NCBI GenBank assembly: GCA_020633415.1
Contig: JACKDQ010000008.1
Coordinates: 174,867 to 238,866, forward strand
From: Deltaproteobacteria bacterium
GTDB lineage: Bacteria; Myxococcota_A; Polyangia; GCA-2747355
DNA: 64,000 nt
Direction of reading: 5' to 3'
Both the position numbers and the translations under genes were made by a program. Below, in pieces: positions 9,501-18,518 of this stretch; within the stretch, counting starts at the first letter, position 1, and each line of letters opens with the position of its first letter. The notes under the pieces were generated by a model. It worked only from the letters and a program-made list of their open reading frames with translations. It made no database searches and was not told the origin of the DNA.

Positions 9501-9521
9501 GTTGCGCTGACTGCTGCCTAG
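3567..9521 (+). CDS. Giant SIR2-like / atypical kinase / TPR protein
   Basis: A 1984-residue, probably cytoplasmic protein; ribosome-binding site GGAGG at 3556-3560. (1) Residues 1-260 are a SIR2-like domain of the bacterial NAD-hydrolase type: a CAGVRFAATAGLPEW nucleotide-binding strand, HAHGS with His151, VLT..DY, and LFVGYGVNDPDF. The catalytic Asn of the family's TTNYD motif is Gly111 (STGYD), so NADase activity is doubtful. (2) Residues ~310-390 are TPR-like. (3) Residues ~399-645 are a Ser/Thr-kinase fold: GRGTTGTVY loop, VIVKVL Lys, and a catalytic loop HLDVMPSN where Asp524 and Asn529 remain but Arg and Lys are lost; DFG reads DFR at 542-544. (4) Residues ~650-1690 are a long array of TPR-like helical pairs. 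(5) A C-terminal domain (~1720-1984) resembles those ending other large myxobacterial TPR proteins. It is followed 38 bp later by the GT-B-like gene. Probably a scaffold or sensor; function unproven. Confidence 0.85.
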   Translation: MTVAYPDALFDRFRAGDVVLCAGVRFAATAGLPEWDALLRSLGGQLSATGDQLEQLLSAGNLLTAADLIKRKLGDAAFGDALKKAYGDKPEPAEAHAAIGSLPFASVISTGYDTLLDALFADQGKARSYSYADGAVLRLADEGEQLVLHAHGSLLAPERVVLTRLDYKRLIGPNQAYRAYVEDLYRSHTLLFVGYGVNDPDFQLFLDRLVATFRDAVSDHYAIMPAVGQAEADELYANYRIRVIPYDADDASAALVTALKQLADQWKEKGAGGAVEAADPVDWLRKQLAPVEVRIDVVAGEGLSLPEGRLAKIRDTAAGIQLSDLDPESLCRLGNVRLYLGDSRGATQAYSAALHKDADFAPAHLNLHHAMAEAKDYGKALEHLQRAGDIDETLRVVPKRFELRAVIGRGTTGTVYQAHDSEKKRDVIVKVLRASYVREHVSPEFWLQETSALTKLDHPKVAKVYQALLEGGRCLLVTENLSGHSLDRLLREQGPLSREKATGIMLQVCEALEYAHSQGVFHLDVMPSNIFLRDDGSVALMDFRTGRAQKGRTASIKKGSEGFQAPEILAGAGADQRADIYSLGATLYMMVTGKKPIGSFARLSEIAPAARRLETLVTRALRATPEERYSSVEEFAKALGHTGEDVVIPDSEDDLVGWLEVLSFQPENKQALDALGKLEQRFREQKDWDNLVTMLLGRVEIEPEREGRIKALREVARVFEFEVGDLSKAFAALSAAFREDHGATEVRRELERLAGATGMWNELVSEYSTVVQGLRDAKLACDWWVRIGHLYNSEIGHDDYAAAAFNQALSLDANRVDALMELAEVVRKKRDYSEYARLLKRQIDLEEHSARKVELLKDLARTYERELGSREQATLAYRQLLEVEPGNTGAMEALQQIYQASEMWEELATLLRSLISQLTEKGQSQDALPYRRTLAELLADRLGQPNEAIEHFEVLIEADADDVVALKGLERLYDAAGRNEEYLKVLDRRIDRAEDDDEKVGLYRRLAAEWEEQQGGKEHAASYLEKAIALKPSEDLYKSLIRLYWDLREHEKLAAAYQSQIDGGFAGPDSAGIYIALGRIYEEHLKDPDKAIAAYQALLRSDESNRLALAGLARSYEAVGSWVEAAGVLTRLAPLEDDVDAQVECYCRIGRIQLEQLSKPEDAEISLNKARGLRDDHTATLVLLAELHERAGDYAKAAKVYCEAAASTSNLLEKAERFGQAARIYDEQLGQPEQAEAVWAALLAVDPEHIEAAERSLALLKKRGELAEALPILEMLVRKADSKDRKRIHRLNLDLGDAYVASGGEGAAAKAATAYRAAYELDPTNPESLQKLAAQLYASEALEEAGKLYQAMLVHRRDSMEQSELVTVYGRLGEIKERLGDTPKAINMYEKAFDADPSNEPVLTQLVEAYRKKSDWEAVLRVKKAHLRALEGAERAKVLEEIGDLLAGELTRPKQALAFYREALEIDGASRRLLSKILFEVHLPQKSWTDAIDTIKKLEAIETDAGHSYRLHYTAAVIFRDQLRNPREAARHLDLALEADPTNKKAFEALDVLLRAQRNYQGLVKAYRRMLARLPETTPLDEQVRLWHELGRICEVELKDARGAIVAYEVAAKLDPASVERHETLAKLYASAGPDAYEKAILVNQRLLQNDPLRLDAYRELARIYRDKGETDRYWCVTAALNVVGAASQEEREFYEAHAGSDAPAPSQQLTTEIWKEMVAYSGQTADVLDVVFSAAAPVIVPLAARPKSAHEVRETRQLQPARDTRAYAQDFTAVCRTLGVHCENLYLRNEPNRRLGVAVARADSGVANILMIDPWMLDESRTRSERVFAYARFLAMLRPEYMALLATGSENVLRAVVLAALKTVEPSVRISGDTDEIEGLAEMFRRTLPPKSLEQISSRLNELRVAARNGAVENWTRGAELAANRAALVLCGDLATAARLVADDRLGEQRLDSKARLAALLSYAVSESYFKVRERLGVALTAA

Positions 9522-9559
9522 CGCCTCTCTTGCCAGCTGAGCCACGTTTGGAGGATCCG

Positions 9560-10882
9560 ATGACCTACGGACGATCCAAACGTGGCGCTCTACAGCCCAA
9601 CATTGACGACGTGATAGCGACCCTGGAGCAGGCGCTCGCCTTGGCGCAGCTGCCGAGCGCACGTGAGCAATATCGCCAGCAACTTGACGGCGCGATCGAC
9701 CGAGCGCGCTGCGAATTGGCCCAAGCAGGCGCAGAGGGCACCGATTCGCGCTCGATTTCGAGACTGCGCTCGATCTTGGTTCGCGGACTGGTCGCGCATG
9801 CCGAAAATGCCCGCTATGGTGCGGGGCAGCTCTCGCGAGGCGCACAGCGTGCACCGACCCGTGCCGATTGTGACGACGGTTGGCGGCGCGTAGCGGAAAT
9901 CGTCGCTGTTGCTGAAGCGTCAGCTGCCGAGGTCTCGTCGATCATTAGCGGGTTCGAGGACTACAGGGCGCGCAAAGCGGCGGCACAGGCCCGCGCAGCG
10001 GCTCACGCGGCGCGGCGAATCCTCGAGGAGCGCAATCACGCCTATACCTTTCACACGGATCCCCGTTTTTCATTCGGCGAGGGTTGGTACTTGGCCGCGG
10101 CTGCTGCGTTGTGCGACGACGTGCTGATCCAGATCGAGCCCGAGCAGCCTCAGACGGTGGCGGCACAATGCTTTTTGCACGCTGCGGGGCTCGATGATCG
10201 CCTGGTACCGTACCGACCTCGACCACGAGCGAACAAGCACTTGCCAGAGATCGTTGCGCGCGCCTTTGGGCGTGACGTCGAGTGGGCTCAAGAGCGCTTG
10301 CGTGCGGCGTTTCTCGGCGACGAGCCGGTTGCTCCGTCGGTCGTCGAGTGGACGGCACGCCGGTTGGCGAGCGCGGCGCCTGGACCAAAGGTCTTGCTTT
10401 GGGTTCGACGGGGAAGCCACCAGCCGAGCCGCAACACGCCGCATTGCGAGCTGGTCGAGCTCGCCCGCTGCGCGCATCACGCAGGGCTGGTCCCGTTACT
10501 GTTTGGCGACGCCGTTGGCGATGATTTATCGTCGGTCGCGGCGCTGGACTTGACGCTCTGCTGGCAGGAGCCGCTGTTCCAGGGCCGACAAATGCGGCGC
10601 AGCCAGTTGCAGCTATTTGAACAGCTGAGGCGGGCGCACCGGTTGGTCGGCCAATTGGGTGTGACCACTGCGGGGATGGATGGGCCGGCGCTGCTGGGGT
10701 TGCCAACGATGTATCTGACCGATTCCCCAAACGTCCGATTGGGTAAGTGGGTTGGCGCGGTTCCCGGTTACGAAGAAGTCCTGCGCGGCGAAGACTACCT
10801 CGAGCGCATCAGCGCGCGGCTCAAACAGTGGGCGTTGGGCGACCGGAGAGCTGAAGCGGCCGCGTCAAGCATCGACGCTTGA
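9560..10882 (+). CDS. GT-B-like protein of unknown function
   Basis: A 440-residue cytoplasmic protein starting at ATG 9560 with GGAGG five bases upstream. The N-terminal half is helical (Arg/Ala-rich, about 1-150). The C-terminal half has features of a GT-B glycosyltransferase: VLLWVRRGSH opening a Rossmann-like domain, a later GVTTAGMDGPALLGLPTMYL stretch that resembles the donor-site helix region, and SPNVRLGKWVG. No GT family could be assigned. It lies 38 bp after the giant SIR2-like/TPR gene on the same strand and ends six bases before a convergent gene, so it is probably the last gene of that transcript and a candidate functional partner. A glycan role is inference from fold only. Confidence 0.6.
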   Translation: MTYGRSKRGALQPNIDDVIATLEQALALAQLPSAREQYRQQLDGAIDRARCELAQAGAEGTDSRSISRLRSILVRGLVAHAENARYGAGQLSRGAQRAPTRADCDDGWRRVAEIVAVAEASAAEVSSIISGFEDYRARKAAAQARAAAHAARRILEERNHAYTFHTDPRFSFGEGWYLAAAAALCDDVLIQIEPEQPQTVAAQCFLHAAGLDDRLVPYRPRPRANKHLPEIVARAFGRDVEWAQERLRAAFLGDEPVAPSVVEWTARRLASAAPGPKVLLWVRRGSHQPSRNTPHCELVELARCAHHAGLVPLLFGDAVGDDLSSVAALDLTLCWQEPLFQGRQMRRSQLQLFEQLRRAHRLVGQLGVTTAGMDGPALLGLPTMYLTDSPNVRLGKWVGAVPGYEEVLRGEDYLERISARLKQWALGDRRAEAAASSIDA

Positions 10883-10887
10883 CGACG

Positions 10888-11970
10888 TCAGCGCTGCTTG
10901 GCCTGTTGGGTGCGACACTGTGATCCGCCAAACCATTCGCAGAGCAGGCTGGCCGCTGGCTTGTCGCGTGGCGTGTACTCGTCGCTGCTTGCGCCACCCC
11001 AGCCAAACCAATTCCAAATGTAGAAGCCACGCAAGAAGCGCGCTGTCTGCCAAACGCGTCGAAATGCTTCGAAGGCGTCGCGCTGCAGCGCCAGGTCGAC
11101 GCCGCTCCGTTCGATTTCTTCCCACGGGGCCGCGCTGCTGTTCGGGCGGCTGCGATAGCCGACTTCGGTAAAGATGATCGGCTTGCCGAGCTTGTGCCAG
11201 AAACGGCCGATGTCGACGCGGTAGTGTCGCCAGCCGGTGATCAGCGCGTTAAGTTTCGGGCGCGCTTTGCCAGCTTCAGTGAGCGGGAAATATCCGGAGA
11301 TACCGATCGTGTCGACCAGCGACCAGAGTTTGACGTCGCGGTAGTGGTCCCAGTTGGCGGAGTAGAGCAGCCTGCCGGAAAATTTGCGTCTGATCGCTGC
11401 GATCAGCGGACGCCAGTGGGTCGGATCGGTGTCTAGTGTGCTCAGCTCACTGCCGATGCACAGCGCACGGGCGCCGCTCCGCTGCGCTTCGGTCGCCAAC
11501 GTGGCAAGCACCTGTTGGTAGCTTTGCCACCAGCGATCGGGGGCACGGGGGCGAAGGGCGCCGCGCCACTCGTCGGCGGTGAGCGCGTAGTGAAGCCGAA
11601 GGATTGGGAAGACCAACACGCCAAGATTGAGCTGGCGTGCCTGCGCAATACTTTGCCTCAGCTGGGTCAATGTCGGGGATCGGCGATCGTCGAGGGCGAT
11701 CTGGTTTGACCTGACGTTGTGTTGATAGATCGGGACGATCAGCGCGACATCCGTTGCGCCGATCGCAGCGATCTCCGCTAGCAACGAGCGATAGTTGAAC
11801 TGCGGGTCCTCGGCGAAAAGACCGAGGGAGACACCGAAGGTCGACTTGGTGGGGGCTGGCGGTTTGGCGGCCGCGGCAGTTGCTGCGATGAGCAGCGCGA
11901 ACAGTCCGCAGACCGCTGCGCAGCGGCGGGCACGCCGGCGGATGGCGTCTGGGCGGCGAACGCGCACCAC
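10888..11970 (-). CDS. Exported GH113-like glycoside hydrolase
   Basis: A 360-residue protein with an Arg-rich N-terminus and hydrophobic signal segment (~17-35), then a TIM barrel resembling GH113 (beta-mannanase-type) enzymes. Likely acid/base Glu175 in CIGSELSTLD and nucleophile Glu269 in PIIFTEVGYRS follow the clan GH-A pattern (strands 4 and 7). Strand 8 gives FYIWNWFGWGG, typical of the family. The GTG start leaves 14 bp after the upstream lipoprotein stop. It may act in the periplasm or at the cell surface on a mannan-like or other polysaccharide; the substrate is not deducible. Last gene of a four-gene minus-strand cluster (HEAT protein, GreA, lipoprotein, this gene). Confidence 0.75.
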   Translation of the reverse strand: MVRVRRPDAIRRRARRCAAVCGLFALLIAATAAAAKPPAPTKSTFGVSLGLFAEDPQFNYRSLLAEIAAIGATDVALIVPIYQHNVRSNQIALDDRRSPTLTQLRQSIAQARQLNLGVLVFPILRLHYALTADEWRGALRPRAPDRWWQSYQQVLATLATEAQRSGARALCIGSELSTLDTDPTHWRPLIAAIRRKFSGRLLYSANWDHYRDVKLWSLVDTIGISGYFPLTEAGKARPKLNALITGWRHYRVDIGRFWHKLGKPIIFTEVGYRSRPNSSAAPWEEIERSGVDLALQRDAFEAFRRVWQTARFLRGFYIWNWFGWGGASSDEYTPRDKPAASLLCEWFGGSQCRTQQAKQR

Positions 11971-11984
11971 CTGGCCGTGGCCCG

Positions 11985-12398
11985 CTAGCCGCCCTGCGCG
12001 TCGCTGGCGGCAGCATCCGTCGCTGCGCTATCAGTGGTTGATTGATCCGCGGTGCTGGCGCCATCTTTGCTAGCGCCATCTTTGCTAGCGCCATCTTTGC
12101 TAGCGCCATCCTTGCTGGCGCCATCCTTGCCGGCGCCATCCTTGCTGGCGCCATCGCGGGTACTAGCGTCGGTCGGACCCGCATCGGTTCGGGTAAGCTC
12201 GCAACGCCGCTGCAGCTGGCAGGTTCCTCCGAGGCGCCGCTCCTCCGGGCGGACGCAGCAGATCAGATCGCCTTCACAGTCGCTGGTCACCTGGCAGCGG
12301 TCACCCTCGGATTGGCGGCAGGCGATGGGTGCCAACAAGAGCGCCGTTGCCAAGGCGCCGATCAGCCAGCGCGTCGTATGGAAGTTTGCGTTGTTCAT
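11985..12398 (-). CDS. Small lipoprotein with Cys motif and GASKD repeats
   Basis: A 137-residue predicted lipoprotein. Start ATG 12398 is preceded by GAGAGAAACG. The signal peptide ends at the lipobox-like PIAC, followed by a Cys-rich segment (DRC..TSDCEGDLICC...GTCQLQRRC), a spacing seen in many myxobacterial lipoproteins. The C-terminal half is low complexity: about six units of GASKD/GAGKD from a 15-bp DNA repeat, then a Thr/Ser/Ala/Asp tail. The tail is probably an extended, acidic/basic-balanced spacer. It sits 61 bp after greA on the same strand. Function unknown. Confidence 0.75.
   Translation of the reverse strand: MNNANFHTTRWLIGALATALLLAPIACRQSEGDRCQVTSDCEGDLICCVRPEERRLGGTCQLQRRCELTRTDAGPTDASTRDGASKDGAGKDGASKDGASKDGASKDGASKDGASTADQSTTDSAATDAAASDAQGG
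12058..12154. repeat. 15-bp tandem repeat inside lipoprotein gene
   Basis: About six and a half copies of a 15-bp unit, GCGCCATCTTTGCTA on the plus strand, with T/C and A/G variation in later copies. The unit is five codons, so copy-number change keeps the reading frame and only alters the GASKD spacer length of the lipoprotein encoded on the minus strand. Copies start at 12058, 12073, 12088, 12103, 12118 and 12133; the last is partial. Confidence 0.9.
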
Positions 12399-12459
12399 CG
12401 TTTCTCTCGTTTCGATCGTCGAGGCAGGAGCGGCCGTTTCCGCTGCTGCCTGCGCGTTG

Positions 12460-12945
12460 CTATTCTTCAAGTGCCACGAACGACAGCTCGGTGATCTCCA
12501 GACTACGCTCGCCCCCCGGCGTGCGCACCAGCACCTCATCGCCGACGCGATGGCCGAGCAGCGCTCGCGCTACTGGTGAGTGCAATGAGATCCGACCGGC
12601 TTTTGCATCTGCTTCGTCTTCGCCGACGATGGTGTACTTGACCGGCTTTCCGCTGTCGACATCTTCGAGTCCCACCGTCGCGCCAAAAGCTACTCTGTCT
12701 CCAGCGACCTTTGATGGGTCGATCACATCCGCCTGGGCGATTTTCGTTTCGAGTTCACTAATGCGGCCCTCGAGAAATCCCTGGCGTTCCTTTGCGGCGT
12801 GGTATTCGGCGTTTTCCGAAAGGTCGCCCAGCTCCCGTGCGGCGAGAATTACTTCGGCCAGCCGCGGCCGTTCAGCTTTGCATTCGCGCAGCTCATCGCG
12901 CATTTTTTTGAACCCCTGCGGGGTCATTGGGTATCTATCACTCAT
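12460..12945 (-). CDS. greA: Transcription elongation factor GreA
   Basis: 161 residues, the usual GreA length. The N-terminal coiled coil carries the conserved tip GDLSENAEYHAAKE (40-53) with the acidic pair Asp41/Glu44 that enters the RNA polymerase secondary channel and stimulates cleavage of backtracked transcripts. The C-terminal FKBP-like domain ends with SPVARALLGHRVGDEV and the family's I/V-E-I-T-E-L strand. It lies 40 bp after the HEAT-repeat gene and 61 bp before the small lipoprotein on the same strand, probably one transcript. Confidence 0.96.
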   Translation of the reverse strand: MSDRYPMTPQGFKKMRDELRECKAERPRLAEVILAARELGDLSENAEYHAAKERQGFLEGRISELETKIAQADVIDPSKVAGDRVAFGATVGLEDVDSGKPVKYTIVGEDEADAKAGRISLHSPVARALLGHRVGDEVLVRTPGGERSLEITELSFVALEE

Positions 12946-12985
12946 CGGTCGCTCGCTATTCGGTCGTTCTCGATGCTACGAAACG

Positions 12986-13729
12986 CTATTTCCGTGGACG
13001 CCGGTGTCTAACATGACCTTTGCCGTCGAGAACATATTCCTCGGAAAGCGCCTTTTCGACGCTGCCGCGAAAGCCCTTGACGGTCCAGCCGGTCTCGACC
13101 AAGCCCTCGGCGATGCGATTCTTGATGCGTAGGCTCTCTTCGTCCTCATCGACGAGGATCTCCAAAAGTGGCTCGCGTGCGGCCTCGACCCGGCGGGCGA
13201 CCAACCCGTCGATGACGGCAAATCGCACGGCTTCGTCGTGATCTTGGAGGTAGGGCAGCAACATCTCGCCGACTCGCGGGTCGTCGATCTCGGCAAGAAA
13301 GCTTAGCAGCTGGAGCTTTCTCGACGGGTCGCGGTCGTATCCGGGCTCAAAGTGCTCGGCGACCTCGCAAAGAATCTCCCAGGTGGTGGCCTCATCGGCG
13401 ATCTCATCGAGCAGGCGCAGGCCCCAGGACAGCGTGGGCGCGCTGGCGAGGTGCTTGCGAAGCGCCGGAAGCGTCGCCGCGCCATGCTCAAGCAGACCAC
13501 GGTAGACGAGGTTTTTCTCATCCTCGTCGCTGACCATGTTTGTATCGTAATTGAAGGTAAAACGATGCAATAACGAGCAGATAGCCTCCTCTGAACCCTC
13601 GTGAAGCAAGAATTCGAGGGCCGGCCGCCGGTCGTCAGGCTTGATCTTCGGGTTTTTGGCTTTGATGCATGCCTTCTGCAGTGCCCGTTCCTGGCGACCT
13701 TCTTTGCTGAATAGCGTCTTAAGTCCCAC
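12986..13729 (-). CDS. HEAT-repeat protein
   Basis: 247 residues from GTG 13729, chosen because TGGAGATAACT lies directly upstream; an earlier in-frame start at 13852 would add 41 unconvincing residues. The protein is made of alpha-helical repeats with signatures such as DDPRVGEMLLPYLQDHDEAVRF and a following DGLVARRVEAAREPL, typical of HEAT or PBS-lyase-like repeats that act as binding scaffolds. It opens a minus-strand cluster with greA and is divergent from the EF-G gene across a 217-bp gap. Proteins of this type recur in myxobacterial genomes without a defined role. Confidence 0.8.
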   Translation of the reverse strand: MGLKTLFSKEGRQERALQKACIKAKNPKIKPDDRRPALEFLLHEGSEEAICSLLHRFTFNYDTNMVSDEDEKNLVYRGLLEHGAATLPALRKHLASAPTLSWGLRLLDEIADEATTWEILCEVAEHFEPGYDRDPSRKLQLLSFLAEIDDPRVGEMLLPYLQDHDEAVRFAVIDGLVARRVEAAREPLLEILVDEDEESLRIKNRIAEGLVETGWTVKGFRGSVEKALSEEYVLDGKGHVRHRRPRK

Positions 13730-13865
13730 AGTTATCTCCAGATGGCGGCTGCGAGCTGCAAACGCCGCAGTCTGCAATGGGCTCGTCGGATGGGTCAAGC
13801 CCCGCGTACCGGCAAGTCCGCGTTTTTTGTCGTCGAGAACGCGGGTTTGCACTGACGGCTAGCTC

Positions 13866-13893
13866 TGGTATCTGTTGAACGCCTGCGTATAAT
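13866..13893 (+). promoter_or_regulatory. Candidate promoter for the EF-G gene
   Basis: A perfect TATAAT at 13888-13893, rare in this GC-rich sequence, lies 53 bp before the EF-G start codon. The best spaced -35 (TGGTAT at 13866-13871, 16-bp spacer) is weak; a better TTGAAC at 13875-13880 is too close. The predicted start near 13900 falls at the foot of the stem-loop at 13902-13922. Confidence 0.5.
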
Positions 13894-13901
13894 CACTCCC
13901 G

Positions 13902-13922
13902 GCTCGTTGGCCGCCAACGAGC
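13902..13922 (+). promoter_or_regulatory. Stem-loop at the 5' end of the EF-G transcript
   Basis: Perfect 9-bp inverted repeat GCTCGTTGG / CCAACGAGC with a three-base loop. It sits between the TATAAT box and the start codon, so it would form at the very 5' end of the mRNA. There is no T-run, so it is not a terminator. It may protect the mRNA end or act as a protein-binding site; function is inference. Confidence 0.55.
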
Positions 13923-13946
13923 GCTGAAAGACAAGCACGTGTCGTC

Positions 13947-15992
<2,046 letters not shown>

Positions 15993-15998
15993 CGGGCG

Positions 15999-17003
15999 AT
16001 GGCCGGACAGAGTGGCAGCGCCGTTGTATTCGCGATCATCGGAAACGCTATCCTGACGCTGGCCAAGGCGGCTGCGTTCTTCTTCTCTCGATCACCGTCG
16101 ATGCTCTCCGAGGCGATGCACTCGCTCGCCGACACCGCCAATCAAGCGCTGCTCTACATCGGCATTCGTCGCAGTCAGCGTCCAGCCGATCGTCGCTATC
16201 ACTGGGGGTATGGCGGTGAACGCTTTCTGTTTGCGCTGATCTCGGCGGTTGGCATCTTTGTATTGGGCTGCGGCGTTACCGTCTACCACGGCGTGCATTC
16301 GCTGCTGCATCCCAGCGCTAGCAAGACAACTTGGATCACCTTCGCCGTGCTTGGTGTTTCGTTGGTGATCGATGGCTTCGTTTTTGCGTTGGCATACCGC
16401 GAGGTCAATCAAAGGCGCGGGGGCGAGCCATTCTTTCAGTTTGTCCGCAATACCTCGGATCCGACGCTGCTCGCTGTGCTTTTTGAGGATTTCGTCGCAA
16501 CGGTCGGCGTGGTTGTGGCGTTGAGCGGTCTGGCACTGGCACAAGTCACCGGCGATCCACGCTTCGACGCCGCTGCCTCGATCGTCATCGGATTGATGCT
16601 CGGCGCTGTGGCGGTCTGGCTTGCCTGGCGCAACCGCGAATTGATCCTCGGACCGGCGATCCCGCATTCGCTCGAGCAGCAGGTGCGGGGATTTCTCTTG
16701 GCGCAGCCCTCGGTAGAAGCGGTCAGGCATGTGCGCACGCGGATCGTTGCCTCGGAGCGTTTTGCCTTTGCTGCCGAGGTAGACTATGACGGCCGCTATC
16801 TGGGTCGGCGTCACGCCCAGTGGCTTGCTGAGCAGGTCGACGCGGGCCTCGACGCCACCGAGCTGGCGGCCGAGTTTGGCCATCGGATGCTGACCTCGCT
16901 GGCACTTGAGATCGACCGCATTGAGCAGGAGCTTCGCGCTCGCTTTCCGCGCTTGGCCTATCTCGATCTCGAGTCGGATGACAACCCGCGGCTCGCTGAC
17001 TGA
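15999..17003 (+). CDS. Cation diffusion facilitator (ZnT9-like clade)
   Basis: A 334-residue inner-membrane protein with six predicted membrane helices and a cytosolic C-terminal domain. The first helix pair carries MLSEAMHSLADTANQ with metal ligands His41 and Asp45. The fifth helix has LAVLFEDFVATVG, where the HxxxD pair of classical zinc CDFs is replaced by Glu163/Asp164, as in the SLC30A9-like clade. It should export a divalent cation (Zn, Mn or Co) by proton antiport, but specificity is uncertain. ATG is six bases after the EF-G stop, so the genes are co-transcribed. Its 3' end converges on the barrel-protein gene. Confidence 0.88.
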   Translation: MAGQSGSAVVFAIIGNAILTLAKAAAFFFSRSPSMLSEAMHSLADTANQALLYIGIRRSQRPADRRYHWGYGGERFLFALISAVGIFVLGCGVTVYHGVHSLLHPSASKTTWITFAVLGVSLVIDGFVFALAYREVNQRRGGEPFFQFVRNTSDPTLLAVLFEDFVATVGVVVALSGLALAQVTGDPRFDAAASIVIGLMLGAVAVWLAWRNRELILGPAIPHSLEQQVRGFLLAQPSVEAVRHVRTRIVASERFAFAAEVDYDGRYLGRRHAQWLAEQVDAGLDATELAAEFGHRMLTSLALEIDRIEQELRARFPRLAYLDLESDDNPRLAD

Positions 17004-17023
17004 GGTGTACCGTCGAGTATCGG

Positions 17024-18472
17024 CTAGCGGATCGCGTAGCCGAGTTGCAGCTGGAAGGCGTGATATTGATCGAGAGCGCCCCCCGCAGCTTTTTGATTGT
17101 TGGCAACGCGTGTGTTGAAGGCATCGAAGCTGTAGAAGTAGCGCGTGTAGCCGTAGCCGAGGCCGGCAACGATGCCTTTGTACTGCCACATCAGGCCGAG
17201 TTCGAGGGCGATCGCTCCGACGCTAGCGCTGCCGTACCAGATGTCGTCGCTGACACCGCCATTGCTGAGCACAGGTAGATAATCGAAGCGAAACCGCACG
17301 CCGAGGTCGCGCCAGACCGAGTTTTCGACGCTCGTGCCCGCCAAGTGCTGGACGATCGGATAGCGGATCCCTATGCCGATTAACATCGCGGTGTAGTTGG
17401 CACTCGGAAGCTGGGCCGGATTGGTCGCCGGCCAATTGATGCCAAACTTGAGCAACGAAAAGCCGAGGCCGCCTTCGACAACTGGGCTCCATGGTTTGTC
17501 GACGATCTGCCAATCGTAACCGAGGTCGATCAGCAACTGCCACATCGTCGTGTCGAGTGGTTCGGAGGTCCCGCCTGCAGCGTTGAGTCGAGACGAGAGA
17601 CCGACGGTCGAGCGAAAGCGCATGCGCAAGAAAAAGTCGGCGAGAAAGCCATCGCTGAAGAACGCCGCAGGATGGCTGGTGAGGGCAACACTGATCGCAA
17701 AGGCGGCGCCTGATGAATAGTTAAAGTGGGGGCCGGTCGATTGCGCCGGATCGCTTAGGGTAAAGCTTCGCGACCAAACGCCGAGGCCGACGGTTCCGGC
17801 GATTGACGTTTGTCTTGCAGCCTGGCGCGCGGGCGCTTGTTGAACGGTCGCAGCGGTTTTCCTCTCGGCGCTGAAGGAAAGCTTGGCTGTCTCCGGATCT
17901 TCTTCGGGTGCCACGGCAGGTGGTCGTAGCGGGGGTGGCTCCTCGGTGGCGTCATCTCCGGTTTTGCTGATCACCTCGGGCTTGAAGGTTAGACCACCGC
18001 CACCGCTGTCTCCATCTCCACCACCCACCAGCTTGGCCGCCCGCTGCACGGCAGAAAGGAGGGCCGCACCGAGGCGGCGTCGCTGGCTACGCGATGGCCG
18101 CGAGCGCCAAGGAAAGTTGCGCTTGAGCAGCACGTCGCCGCGCTTGCCGTCGAATACGGCGACAGACAGGCGCCGACTTGAAAACTTGCCGCCGATCACA
18201 GCGATCGCTTCGAGGCGCTGTGCGGCGATGGCGATGTTGGTGCCGCGCTTGAATGGGATGCCCAGCTCACGGCAGGCGTTGAGCAGTTCCTTGCCTGGTA
18301 GGACTTGATGGCGACCAGACAATAGCCGCACGACTTGTGCTCGGGCGCTGGACCCGCCTGAACCGCCGAAGTCGAGTACCACGACTTTTGTGCGAGCTTC
18401 GGCGAGCGGTCCGCTAAGAACAACAGCAAGGGCCGCGAATGATCGCGTTTGCCATGCTAAGCGATGGAACAT
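17024..18472 (-). CDS. Predicted outer-membrane beta-barrel protein
   Basis: 482 residues. A signal peptide (cut near AEARTK) is followed by a small alpha/beta domain (~27-155) that begins VVVLDFGG and resembles the N-terminal domain of proteins that report on a stored name or key (VLPGKELLNACRELGI). A Gly/Pro/Glu-rich linker follows (~160-215). The C-terminal ~260 residues alternate polar and aromatic residues in short strands (GLGVWSRSF, VEGGLGFSLL, VAGLGYGYTRYF) and end in a beta-strand with Tyr (FQLQLGYAIR), as expected for an outer-membrane barrel. No family name could be given. Confidence 0.7.
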   Translation of the reverse strand: MFHRLAWQTRSFAALAVVLSGPLAEARTKVVVLDFGGSGGSSARAQVVRLLSGRHQVLPGKELLNACRELGIPFKRGTNIAIAAQRLEAIAVIGGKFSSRRLSVAVFDGKRGDVLLKRNFPWRSRPSRSQRRRLGAALLSAVQRAAKLVGGGDGDSGGGGLTFKPEVISKTGDDATEEPPPLRPPAVAPEEDPETAKLSFSAERKTAATVQQAPARQAARQTSIAGTVGLGVWSRSFTLSDPAQSTGPHFNYSSGAAFAISVALTSHPAAFFSDGFLADFFLRMRFRSTVGLSSRLNAAGGTSEPLDTTMWQLLIDLGYDWQIVDKPWSPVVEGGLGFSLLKFGINWPATNPAQLPSANYTAMLIGIGIRYPIVQHLAGTSVENSVWRDLGVRFRFDYLPVLSNGGVSDDIWYGSASVGAIALELGLMWQYKGIVAGLGYGYTRYFYSFDAFNTRVANNQKAAGGALDQYHAFQLQLGYAIR

Positions 18473-18518
18473 GAAGATATTGTAGCAGTGTTTTGCGTCC
18501 GACCGAAATGGCCTGCCG

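Noticed and set aside
9945..10730. 261-residue frame antisense to the GT-B-like gene
   Set aside because: Pro/Arg/Ala-rich composition typical of a GC shadow frame.
12052..12579. Plus-strand frame with repeated LLAPS units
   Set aside because: It is the 15-bp repeat read on the wrong strand; the minus-strand lipoprotein has a signal peptide and ribosome-binding site.
12329..13132. 267-residue frame antisense to greA
   Set aside because: Ser/Arg-rich, no family, overlaps greA entirely.
16092..17189. 365-residue frame antisense to the CDF transporter
   Set aside because: Lies opposite a clear membrane-transporter gene and has low-complexity composition.
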